A stretch of DNA of 64,000 nucleotides, from assembly GCA_022813625.1 (NCBI GenBank), contig JAKLMB010000001.1:310001-374000 (forward strand). Direction: 5' to 3'. This document shows positions 32,855 through 43,900 of this stretch, in pieces (positions within the stretch are counted from its first letter, which is position 1; each line of letters starts with the position of its first letter). The stretch is from Aaosphaeria pasadenensis. Its lineage: Eukaryota > Ascomycota > Dothideomycetes > Pleosporales. The notes below the pieces were generated by a model. The model was not told the origin of the DNA and searched no databases. It saw only the letters and a list, made by a program, of their open reading frames with translations. The translations under genes and the position numbers were made by a program.

Positions 32855-35800
32855 AGCACTGCTGCGATTGCATGACCTCAGTCTCGTACTTCATGGAGCG
32901 AAAGCGGATTGGACAAACACGAAATACCGGTCCGCTCAGAAACGCTCAGAAACGACCTCACCCTATTCAAACAGCTAATTCGACCTCCATCGGTCGTTGT
33001 ACATACTGCGCCTCTGATTCCTTCTTCCATTCCTTTCTCTATCTCGACAACCCGTTTCAAACCATTGTTTCCCGGGGAACTGCCTCCGCCCGACACATCA
33101 GTAATATACGGGTCCCGGCGACTCGATCGCAGCAGTATTCAGTTCAATACTCTCGTTACCAATGGCGGCGAATACCCTCCGCTGCACTTTCGACACATCA
33201 CATTCTCATCTGACGACGGCGTCGCACTTTTCTTATGTCTATTTATTAGAGGTACGAGGCTATGTTCTCTGATGAAATACCATTGGTTTGGTGCGGAAAA
33301 TTACTTAGGCTTTGGATTTTGAATTTTACTTTCATGCGAATACCTGCTATGTTGCTAGGGTGCGCTGGCGCTCAGAGGGCTCGTTTCTTGCTGGGATTTA
33401 CCACGGTGTTGAAGGGAGGACGGTGCTGCCTCAATTTCCTTTGCCGCCCTGCGTGGATAGGATAGGAAGGCACATATTGGAGGAAAAGCATGGGCCCTTT
33501 CTCTGGCGCTCATTGGCTTGCTTCTCTTCATGAGAGATGAGAGATGACTACGCAAGATACTCATGAGATCACAAACCTTTGATACACAATTGATATCTGA
33601 AATGCTACAGTCCTCACACATACTGTTGAATAAGTTTTCGTTCTGAATCCTCTGCACCGTGATTCTGGGCCAAGTACCATTGCACCCTTGCCATTAGTAC
33701 CAATATTCAAATGCCACGCTTCCCCAGACCCAGCGATCTTGCTTATGCTCCCAAAGCCTGACACATCCTTGGTGTCACCCGCTATAGTATGAGAATAATC
33801 GAATAATGAAAGAGACTGGCTCAGTAACGGGATGCCGTTCTCACATCACAGGCCATCTGAAGCTGTCATTGGATCTTATAGTTGTGCGCCCTATCCGACG
33901 CCTCTTCCCACTACTGGGACGACGATCCAGCATTTCGAGCAAACGGACGATGGGAATTGCACACTGCTCGCTGTGGTAACTCACATGACCAAACAGCGGC
34001 CAGCCACCAATCTTTTAGTCCTTTGAAAGAAGAGGCACAAGACAAGCATGATCCTACTATGGGAGCGCTGAGCCTATCCACAGGAGCACGTATGCGGCCG
34101 TAGACCTTTCTTAGTCGACATGTAGTCCATTGAAAATTCGATATTGTACTCCGTTCATTCCATCCATCCTCCCCTCATCAAACCGGTGAACCGTAAACAG
34201 GCTTTGGATCCGCTAGACTAGACTTTTGCCATATCTTTTTCAACCAAGAGCAGGCCGTAAGCACACCACCACCATCACAAACACCACCCATACATATCCA
34301 GTCACACAAGCGTAAGAAACCAGGCAAAGTAAACCCATCATCTCTCGCTCCCGCCCATACATTTCCTCTATTCCTTCCCCAACCTATACACCACCCGCCA
34401 ACGTGTAACCTTCCCATACCCACCATCTCCTCGCTCCGCTCCCGCCCTCCAAGTTTACTCTAAGTGCGTGCAGCCAATCAGCGCCAGGGGGAGCATGTAT
34501 AGCGATTGACAGGGGGGAGGGGGGGAGAGCAAACGGTTGTGGGCTGGGCGGCTCCGGGCCTATGGTTAAGCGCCCGGATGGAGATTCGCTAGGCCGGTTT
34601 TGGGGTCCGGGCACGCTATGGTCAGTTGAGTATGTATTAGATGTGGACGCGTGATTGGCTGTAGGGGTTGATGTGGGGGATTGATGGAGAGAGGCCCGGC
34701 GCTTGGGGATAATGGATGAGTGTAGTTTTGGGAGGTGATGGATCCTGTTTGTGATGGGTGCTTGGGAGTGTGTGTGTGTGTGTGTGTGTTGACTACTTAG
34801 GTACAGAAGAGAGACAAAATGTATTGGGCGAGTACAGAACAAAGGCAGAGATGCATTACGCCGCATCTAGTGTTCATTCAACAAACTACTTATGGAGTGA
34901 ACAGACGACGACAGGGCGAAGTTTTTCGTTGCGGCGTGATGTGATTCTGGTCCTCTATACTGCGTACGGAGTAGCCTTTTTTCTTTGCTTTGTCTGACTG
35001 CACTTTGCCGTGCAGTAACTAGTGACTTGGACTGATTATTGAACCTTCTTGACACTTTTTTCCCATCGTCCTTGTCCTAGAAGGAAGCAAGCCGATTCCA
35101 CGTACCCCTGTCGCACATCTATCCATCACGTGCATGAACCTATAAAAACTCCCCGGTCCATAATCGTTGCTCGTTCGCTGAGAGGGCCAATGAGAGTCCA
35201 ATACGGCGGGTTGCCGTGGATTGGGAGGTGTCACACACATGTGGGAGGATCGTGCTCCCTGGGCTTTTACAGTTTTCCTCACCATACGTGTAAGCGTTAG
35301 CGTAAAAGGTACATACGAGTTACTCCGCAGCTCAACCTTGCTTTTGGTTTGACACAGTCAATAGTATGTACTGTACGTTTATTGTTTGATGTCTCTGTAC
35401 GGGACGGCAAGGCAAACGGACAGACATATATGTTATTGACTGGGGTGATTATAATGGCCATTCTATGCACTTTCACAAAGAATCGTCGAGGAAGGGAACA
35501 TGCAAAGCATAACTCGGACTTGAAGGTACATAGTTGCCCTGAACCTAATATCACGTACATCTATATGCAAAGTGATATTAGCAGGCTGCATGACTCTATC
35601 GAACGCATTTATACGGCGCAGCACCTCGTTATCGAAAAAATAAAATAAAACAAGGACTCCACGTGAAAAGGAAGGGCACAGCAATACAATTGCAGACACA
35701 CATGCCCGCTGAATGAGCGGTTAAGCACGATTTATTGGACGTTTTTGTAGAATGGGTTGTCCTTCCTTCCTTCCTTTCGCTGGGCGGGATGAACTTTTCC

Positions 35801-37170
35801 CATCGCCATGGCAGATCTTCATCGTCTCGTGGCTACCTCGTACATGATCGATCACGCACCGCACCCCCCCCTGCTTCTCTCCTCCTTTTTTCCCTCCATC
35901 GAACGATAACGACGACGCTGATCTTCCAAGGGCGGTTTGGCGTCAATACTTGAGTCTAAACGGTTTCCAGGTGTTGTACAGTTACTACAGTGCACTAGGC
36001 CAGCTGGTCTTTGCTTTGGTCTAAGGTTTCCCAGCTGCCAGCAGACGGAGATTAATTAAAAAAGCAGGCGCTTGTTTTAAATCCCCAAAGAGAGAAAGAC
36101 TCAGGTATCTAAACGGGTGCCCACCACACATGACATGACTCGGCGGACGACTAACACCAATGTTGGAGTAGTTTCAACTCTCCATCTACCTACAGAGTTA
36201 GTCTGCACTTTGCTAGAACGGTTTCAAATCCCGGTGTTGAGGTGCAGCGAGCGCAGCAGCAGCGCGGGTTACAGGAGAAAGACAAAGAGAGAAGGCAAGT
36301 CTTGTCGTCCATCGAATCTGTCTGTCCATTGTTGAGACCCTGTACGTGCTGAGTCAAGTCTGGGACGGATGGTACATGCAGGGCGACTTCACACCGCCGG
36401 ATACATGTACGCGAACGGCAATTGAGTCTGGAGGTACTTCGCCATACAGTTTCGTCGGTCACTATCCATTCGCCATGCTGACAACTGACAGATATCCTTG
36501 AAAGTGATCGGTACTACGGGTCGCTTGAGTTGATGTCATGGCATGGCAATTTTCGATGAACTTGTATAAAGGTCGGGATGTTCCTTGGGAGCCTTCACTA
36601 GCGTATTGGCGGCCTGGAGTTACCGATAGCCACTCGAGTGACCAAGAGCACGAGGCGAAGTCGAACGAACTCGATTGCTGCAGGCATCACACGTGTGACT
36701 GACGCTGCTGATGGTCTTTGTTCGGCTGTGACACGGCGGTCACTACTTTCGCGGCGCAGGTTAACTATACAGAACGTATAGTGCGTTTGGATGACACTAT
36801 TGTAAAGTCGATGCTTTCATTCAATATCACGCTTCCAGCTGACGAGGCCTTGACCCACTTGTTGCTTTCAACCGTAACATTTACTGTCCGATCGTGATAG
36901 ACGTTGTATGATTTGCAGGTGTGGTCGGCGGTTTTCTCGGTGATGTGCTTGACAGTATCAACCTGCATCCTGCTATTGGTCTGGAGACATCCCCCGGCAT
37001 CCCAGGTCAAGAGATTCAGCAGAACCCAAGCTGTCAGCTTTCAACGGCAAACATAATCGCTTCCACAACGGTGCCAATCGGATTCATCGCCGCCTAGTTT
37101 GCCCCTTCGCCTCTTCTCTTCAATATTTCCAGATTCCGCACTGCCGGCCATTCTCAGTCGCCTTCAACTT
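32855..37170. other. 4.3-kb region with no supportable gene
   Basis: Short frames on both strands have biased composition and no recognisable domain. Contains a GT microsatellite at 34768-34789, E-box-like CACGTG words near 35114 and 35654, and moderate AT content. I see no transposase, reverse transcriptase, long terminal repeat or tRNA. A non-coding RNA or a fast-evolving small gene could be hidden here. Confidence 0.55.
34768..34789. repeat. (GT)11 microsatellite
   Basis: Eleven uninterrupted GT units in the gene-poor region. Confidence 0.9.
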
Positions 37171-37785
37171 TCAATTGTGCCACTCATCCGCCACGCCCAT
37201 CACATGCTCCCTCCTCTTCTCCTTCCAAGAACTCTTCTGCTTCGTCCGAGATCCGCCTGTCCTCTTCTTTTCCAGATCTCGATGCACGACTTGCACTTCC
37301 CAATCTTTAGGCCAGGGCCTCGCTGCTAGCTCAGTGACGAAGGCGACCGAGCGATGGTGGCCCAAGGCGCAGTTACATCCCACTCGAAAGACAATACTTC
37401 GTGACTCTTCTTCTACGTCTCCAGTATCCCCAGCACCTTCTTCCTCCCCATTCCCCTCTTCAACAACCACATCAATCCCCTCAGATTCCGCCTCCCCATC
37501 GTGACTCCTCCTCCTCCCATCACCTTCCCCTCCCCCCAACACCTCAACCCTCTCCGCAACCCCCTTCCTAACATCCGCCTCCACCTGCTCCAGCCTCGCC
37601 ACGAACTTCTCCTCCGAAAGCAGGTGCTCACGCAGCCGCTTCGACCGCCCGTCGCTGACGTCCCGGAGCGCTTTCGGCGGGTTCGGAATGCTGCGTAGGT
37701 CGTACTTGAGGTCTGGAGAGGGGTCGAGTGGGGGCTGGCGGCCGTGTGAGTAGAGGATCAGGAGGGGCGTGGGCTTGGGCTGCAT
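37171..37785 (-). CDS. Stand-alone RapZ C-terminal-domain-like protein
   Basis: Single exon, 204 residues, ATG 37783-37785. The start (PLLILYSHGRQPPLDPSPDL followed by KYDLRSIPNPPKALRD) and the block FRVGCNCALGHHRSVAF at about 131-147 followed by ELA and, later, VQVVHRDL are the hallmarks of the C-terminal domain of bacterial RapZ/YvcJ, where GxxxGxHRSV forms an anion-binding loop. The N-terminal P-loop kinase-like domain of bacterial RapZ is absent. An acidic low-complexity insertion (GEGDG... to EEES, ~85-128) splits the domain. The tail is Lys/Arg-rich. Fungal members are uncharacterised; in bacteria the domain binds small RNA and GlcN6P, but transfer of that role is speculation. Confidence 0.75.
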   Translation of the reverse strand: MQPKPTPLLILYSHGRQPPLDPSPDLKYDLRSIPNPPKALRDVSDGRSKRLREHLLSEEKFVARLEQVEADVRKGVAERVEVLGGGEGDGRRRSHDGEAESEGIDVVVEEGNGEEEGAGDTGDVEEESRSIVFRVGCNCALGHHRSVAFVTELAARPWPKDWEVQVVHRDLEKKRTGGSRTKQKSSWKEKRREHVMGVADEWHN

Positions 37786-38374
37786 TGTTTTCTTTCTCTT
37801 TTCTTTCTTCTTCTAAATGTGATTTCGATGCGGTTTGTTCGGATTATTTGGTGAATCTTGGGGTCTTTTGTGTGGTGTTGGTTGTAGATGCTTACTTCTG
37901 CATGTGGGTGAGTCAGGGCTGTGCGGTGCTGTGTCTAGGTGGGTGTAGTTGGGTGATCGGAATCGTGTTGTTGGGGCTGGTTCCGACGTTCCGAGCATCA
38001 ACTTTATCCAGTAAGCAAGTTGCTCCCACCGTTCCAGGAAGCATGTGCACAGCGAGCATGAAGAAAGAGTAAGGCAGCATTGCGAGATAATATTATTGGA
38101 TTCGGAGACGGTGCTAGCCTAAAATCTACAGTTGTTAGGCTACGATGGCACCGAAGTCCTTATGCAAGGGTATGATATAAGGATCCACCGCGTACAGGAC
38201 CTTGAGATCTAAACAAACTCGAATCGCCAGAGCCTCTCCCAGTCCTGCATAGATATACTTCCAACCCATTATCCGAAGTCCTTGGGCATGTATGTCATAA
38301 ATCATAAACTTTGCAAGGAAAACTCGATGTCTTGATATGCCATGAACGCCAGGCGTGTCGACGCAAGCGACGCC
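37786..38374. other. Intergenic region
   Basis: Promoter of the RapZ-like gene (CT-rich just upstream of its ATG on the minus strand) and 3' flank of the UBX gene. No gene seen. Confidence 0.6.
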
Positions 38375-39976
38375 TTACTCTGTGAACTCTAGATTCACCG
38401 CAGCATTCCGCAGACCGGCTTCTCCAATTGTTTGGTCTAGAGAGTCAAGCAGGTTCTTGCTGAGAAAGACGAGATCGAACTCGGCACCTTCTTTGCCTTC
38501 CCATCCACCGGCCTTGATCCATTCGTACAAACGACGCACAGGGTCATCAAGACTAAATTGCTTGACAACTCGCTTGCCGTCTGTGGATTTGAATTGTATG
38601 CGGGTGATATTGGGTCCTGTAGGCGCCGCATACGGGTCCGATGAAGAAATTGAGGCAAATCTCGGATCCGCGGAAGAAGCATTGGTTTCGGGTTCCTCTT
38701 CCGGTGCAGGCTCTTCTTCAACCTTTGCCTTCCCTTTCCCAATACTGGTGGTGCCTTTTGTAAGCGCATCAGGATCGTCATCTTTGGGTCCCTTGCTATT
38801 GTCGAGACTAGCTTGTAATGCCATTTCTAGCATTTCCTCTTCTGTCATTCTATCCACGTCAACCTTCTTCTTCTCTGGCTTCCGTGTTGCTACCGGATTC
38901 TTTGCGTTGACGTTAAGGCTGTAACGATCAAGGAACTCGTGGAGCTGGGCGTGGAATTCCACGGGTGGGGGAACGGGGGGGCCGGACCAGATCTTGACTT
39001 GCTCGCCAGTGCGAGGATCCACGATAGCGACATGCGGGTACGCGTCTTGACTGTCGCGGTTCTGGAAGTAATAGTTGACGTACTGTGAACCTCGAGGATC
39101 ATCTTTGTTGTACTGCATGAAGATGAAGTTCTCCTTAATGGTAGCCTTGATGTCTTCATTCTTCCATATATCGCGGTTCAAGATTTGACAGTCAAAGATT
39201 GCAGGATCCTGGATGTTGACTATAATCCACTTCTCTTGGTCCTTGCCCTCGTCACGCGCTTTATCCCATGATTGCTGGAACATGATTTCGAATGGCGGTC
39301 GATACATTTGCGCGAGCATGTTCGATTTTGAAGATGACTCTGATGCACCTCCGGTCGCCGTGGCCAACTCTCGACGTCTAGCATTGGAGTCAGCAGCTTC
39401 GTCCCACACAGATGTTCCTGATCGCGAAGTTTGTTGATTGAAAATACCGGGCCGAGCTGTGGGAGGTTAGCATGTTGTTTTGAAACCCTATTAATGTATC
39501 TTGCTATATTTACCTCGGTTGGCCCTTCTATTGGCAAGCTGCTCCTGCACCATAGCATCCAGGTCAGCTTCGGGGTCGGCCGGTCCCCAACTCGACCCAG
39601 GGCCGACCAGTGTCTCCGTCGTACGGGCCATTGGTGCCCGAACCTCCTCGTTTGCAGGCTGGCCATACATCTCTTCTTGTAGTCGACGTGCCATGGCCTC
39701 ATCGTCTTCAAAATTTGTCCGATGTGAACGTGTAGCTGGACCTGCGTCGATGTCGGACATCTCCTCATCCGAATCTATTTGGATGGGGTTATTGGCATTC
39801 GAAGACGCAGTTGCCGCGGACTGACTGGGCGCGCCACCCACATCGAGGTTGGGGCTATCGAAGTAAAGTTGGATGGCTTGCTCCAAGTTGTTATCCGCAA
39901 GCCGTAAATACTGAGCCGCCTTTTCAGGATCGGCCGAAGTTATGGCAACAAAGTTGAGCACGGCTTCTTCTTCCAT
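38375..39976 (-). CDS. UBA-UAS-UBX p97/Cdc48 adaptor (Ubx5/UBXN7-like)
   Basis: Two exons, 39976-39514 and 39456-38375, giving 514 residues. The ATG at 39974-39976 is the first in frame; the family start MEEEAVLNFVAITSADPEKA follows. Residues 1-45 are a UBA domain (AAQYLRLADNNLEQAIQLYF). Residues ~200-330 are a thioredoxin-like UAS domain (MYRPPFEIMFQQSWDKARDE, WIIVNIQD, YPHVAIVDPRTGEQVKIW). A UIM-like helix, TEEEMLEMALQASLD, lies near 355. The UBX domain spans ~432-512 (TRIQFKSTDGKRVVKQFS to the end). Family members link Cdc48/p97 to ubiquitylated substrates and cullin ligases. The gene is divergent from Ecm29, about 1 kb apart, which places two ubiquitin-proteasome accessory factors side by side. 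Confidence 0.93.
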
Positions 39977-40997
39977 GATGGTCAATGTATGAGTATGTAG
40001 CGAGGTTGGGTTTTATGCGGCCAGGATCGAGAATTCGCTGGTTGTAGTGTCGTCGTCGCTGGAGTGGCGGGGAAGACAAGGCGTGGGGTAGGAGGCTATA
40101 TCGACATAGAAACCGCGGGGCAAGAACGAGAAAAGCTTGGTGAGGTGGCGCGAAACCAGAAGATAAGGTGGTGAAAGAGGATCAGTGAGTTAGCATTCAC
40201 TAGAATAAATCTATGGAATGGCTGTATTCTACGCGTAGCGTTGCAGTGAATCTCGGAGGTTGCAAACCAAAAGCCGGCCACTGCTACGTTGTCGAGGCTC
40301 AAGAGGTAGGTGGAGATAAGTGCCGTGCACGAATGTGGTGAGATATCCTCAAATGGTGGAGTTAAAGGAGGTTATGGAAGGCAGGCAGGTAGGCAGCAGA
40401 GGGGATGCGTGGCTAAGGTTGAAGAGGAAGAGAGAGGGAGAGAAAGTGGTCGAAGATGATGGCGTTTGTATGTGTGTATAATGAGGGTGTGGTCTGTGGT
40501 TTCCTAAGACGGACGAGGTATTACGAGTATTAGGTTATTCTGCCCTGCGTCACCGACGCAGCCCAGCACTGGCAATCGCAGAATACATGGTCTGTGCGCC
40601 CCTCTTTTTCCGACACCGACGACGAGAGACAGTAACTATCAGACTACCTAGCTAGGTATTAATGGGAAAGCGACTCCATCGATATCAATCAACCTTATCT
40701 TGGCATTTATTGCACACGGAAGTAAGCGATGGGGATACCGCAGACACTGTGTGGCAACGACAACTGAATCGGTAATCACCCACTGAATGATCTAGAAGCT
40801 CAGTCGCCAGTCAGTCTAAGGCATCCGGACACTGACTACACACCAACCGGGCACGGTACACGACACATCCGCATGCGCCACGCCATCAGCATCTGCCTAT
40901 GCAATATCAATTCACCAGCTAGAACCACCGTTTTACCCCCGTGAACTCTTCATCCAACTTACATTGTCTCTGTCTGATTGCTTGACGTTTAGCCAAC
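39977..40997. other. Divergent intergenic region, UBX gene / ECM29
   Basis: About 1 kb between two start codons. The UBX side is purine-rich on the plus strand (40380-40450), i.e. a CT-rich leader for the minus-strand gene. I see no gene, no RTCACRTG box and no GGTGGCAAA-type proteasome element. Confidence 0.55.
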
Positions 40998-43900
40998 ATG
41001 GCATCAGAGCCCAGTCCGGAGGAAAGAGAGCTGCAGCTCATTGGGCGACTAGAGTTCAGAATTGCAGCAGCAAGTTCGGATGAAAAGCTTGAACTAATTC
41101 TGGACAAGTTTCTGGCTGCCCTGTTATTGAAACTTGGCTCAGAAAACATAGCAGCAAGGAACAAGGTGCGTTTAGTGCTTCGTTCGTCGCCGAATGCATC
41201 CATTTCCATTCCATCCAATATCATGTACGGTCTCCACTGACGTCCGCATCATTGTTTAGGTTATATCTATATGCCAACACATAAACAAACGCATCATGCC
41301 ACCACAGTATGCTTAACCATATGTTCTTCAATTTGGCAGATTCGTCTAATGTACACCTCAGAGAAATCAAACTTCCAGTCAAAAAGCTACTAACGCAGTA
41401 CAAAGAAAATGCCGATGTTGCTTTGATACGCCACTTTGATATCATGTACATCCAGCAGGGTATCATACGGGTACCTGTTTCTGAAAGACTTGATTTACTG
41501 CCCATATTAGTGAACGGCATCGCTAAGGACTATGCAAAGTCTGCACAGCATGCTTCACAACTCTTTCATCTGACATTGCGACTCCTCACCCATTTCAAGC
41601 TTCCTCTGAGAGGTAGCAAGGAGGATGGCGAACTACGGGAAAAACTACAAATGAATGATGAAGATGCTAAATTTCTTTCGCATTGGTTTGGCAAGTTACT
41701 GTTGTTAGCTGTAGTCCGTCAAAATAATGCAGATGGTCCAGCCCCTAGGTGCCCAGGGCTTTCTGTTGATGAGTACAAATTCCTCACGCAGTTTGGAAAA
41801 CCAGATGCATGGGATCCTGCTGCACAAGCCGGTTTGAACTTGACCGAGACTAAAGCCCTGGTAGCAAGATGTCTCGCCAGTGGCATGTTCACTGATAATG
41901 AGAAATTACTGCCAGCATTGTATGCATCTGCCGACACGAATTCAAGGATCTTTGAGATAGGAGATGATGTCCTTAAGCGTGTCATGCAGGCGAGCGATCT
42001 TGAAGATCAAAACCTAATAGAGGGATTGCTTGACCTCTACTTCGGCTCGTAAGATCGCACTACCCACATGATTACTGTTTTGCCAACTGACCGTCATCTA
42101 GGAGCTCCTCCGAAGGCGCCCTGCCGGCGAAAACGCCACTTCGTATTAAGATATTGGGTCTCTTTTCAAGGTCCGTCCGTGTTACAGCTTATCCACAACA
42201 AGTGTCAAAAATCGTGGAAGAGGGTCTTCTATCGGCCGACCTTGGTACCAATGCTCAGAGCACGGCAGGACGAGAAGCTTCTAGATTCCGCTCAGCTATA
42301 TTTGCTCTCGTCAATTTCGTGGCTCGCCGTGGCTCAAAGTCAGATTTACAGTCGATTGCTCAAGGCCTGGTGGGAAATTTACGCGCCTTTATTGAAGATC
42401 AAGGCTGGCCGGCCCCCGATCGAGATTCGGATTCTGAGCTTCGCAGGTATGGATACGAGACCATCGGGCTATTAGCAAAGGCCTCCTCAGAAACAATCCT
42501 TCTCGAACCATCACTAGACTTATTGTCATGGCTGTTCCGATCTTTGAAAGAAGATTCTTCTGGTCGTGACGTAGCTGTGAGTATCGAGGAGGCACTTTCC
42601 TCAGTTCTTGGTGGATTTGCGGGCCCGCTTGATCCAGAAGTCGAGAATCGATTGAGACAAACGCTTCTGAAATACTCCACGGCGGACTCATCCAAGGAAG
42701 TTGCCAATGCCGACAAGTTTTCTAGAAATACACGCTACGTCGCGACAAGGTTCGCCAATGGATGCCTCCCGTATGTTGATGTCTTAGCCAGATGGATCAA
42801 CATCGTTGCGATTAGTGGTGGCAGTACTGAAAGACACGAGGTGATAGAGGAGGGTAAAAAGGGACTGGATCCATATCTCTTCTCCATGTCGAGATCATTC
42901 GGCTCTGGAGAAAACGAAAAGTCGATGGCATTTCCCAACTTCGACGAATTAGTAGACTACATCTTTAGTCGGCGACCAGAAAGCGAAGATGATCTCAACA
43001 TGGACATACAGGATGCTCCAGTAGCCCAAGTCAGGGCTTTCCAGGACCATTTTGCCCATACATTACCTGCCGTCATAAATTACTGCACACAGGTTGCTAT
43101 CCATACGGCGCTGAATGAAAAGGGCATCCAGAGTGAATTGTCTCAAGATTGGGGAAGGAAATTAGAGACTCTACTCACTACGGATCAACGTTCTCGTCAA
43201 GCTTTCCGGGCCTTTGCGGCTGAAGACGCTCATAGTCGCTCATTCGCCCTACTACTGAGGGCTTGCTTCGAACAGATTACGCAAAACGAGCTCAATGATA
43301 TTGGCGATCTCGGCGACACATTTGTCAGCCTTTGCGCTCTGTGTCCGGAAGCTGTCTGGAAGGAGGCCAGATTACTGCATGACTTCCAAGCACTGTTGCC
43401 TTCGATACTCTCGAACAACGCTCCTCGCCGGTCAGCCGCGACCCATGCTTACGGTTTGCTCGCATCACATACGGACAGTGATGTCAAGACTGTGGAGAAA
43501 ATAAATGGCCAACTCATTGAAAGGTTGAAAGACTGGCAGTCCGCTGTTGGTGGAGAAATCAATCAAATTAGCGGCGCCATTGTGGCCCTAAGCTATTTCT
43601 TCAGCCGAAAACACTGGAGAGATCCTGAATCAGATGGACTTCAACATATCGGAACATTGCTACAGGCAATTGTGGACATCCTTACAACGTCTAGTGACGC
43701 CACTCTGAAGGCCGCGGTCTTTTCTTGCCTTGACCAGCTGAGTCTTTTCCAAATCATCACGGCCTCCAAACTGTCCGAATACGCCAAATTCCGGGATGTT
43801 GCAGAGAAGGTCTTCGATTCAGCCAAGTCTGGTATTACAAGTGCCGTGCTCGCCCTTGGCCACTTGTCGATGACCACAGAGGAAGGCGATATCGACCAAG

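Noticed and set aside
36221..36245. T-loop-like GGTTTCAAATCCCGG on the plus strand
   Set aside because: Stem does not pair around the loop and no cloverleaf can be drawn.
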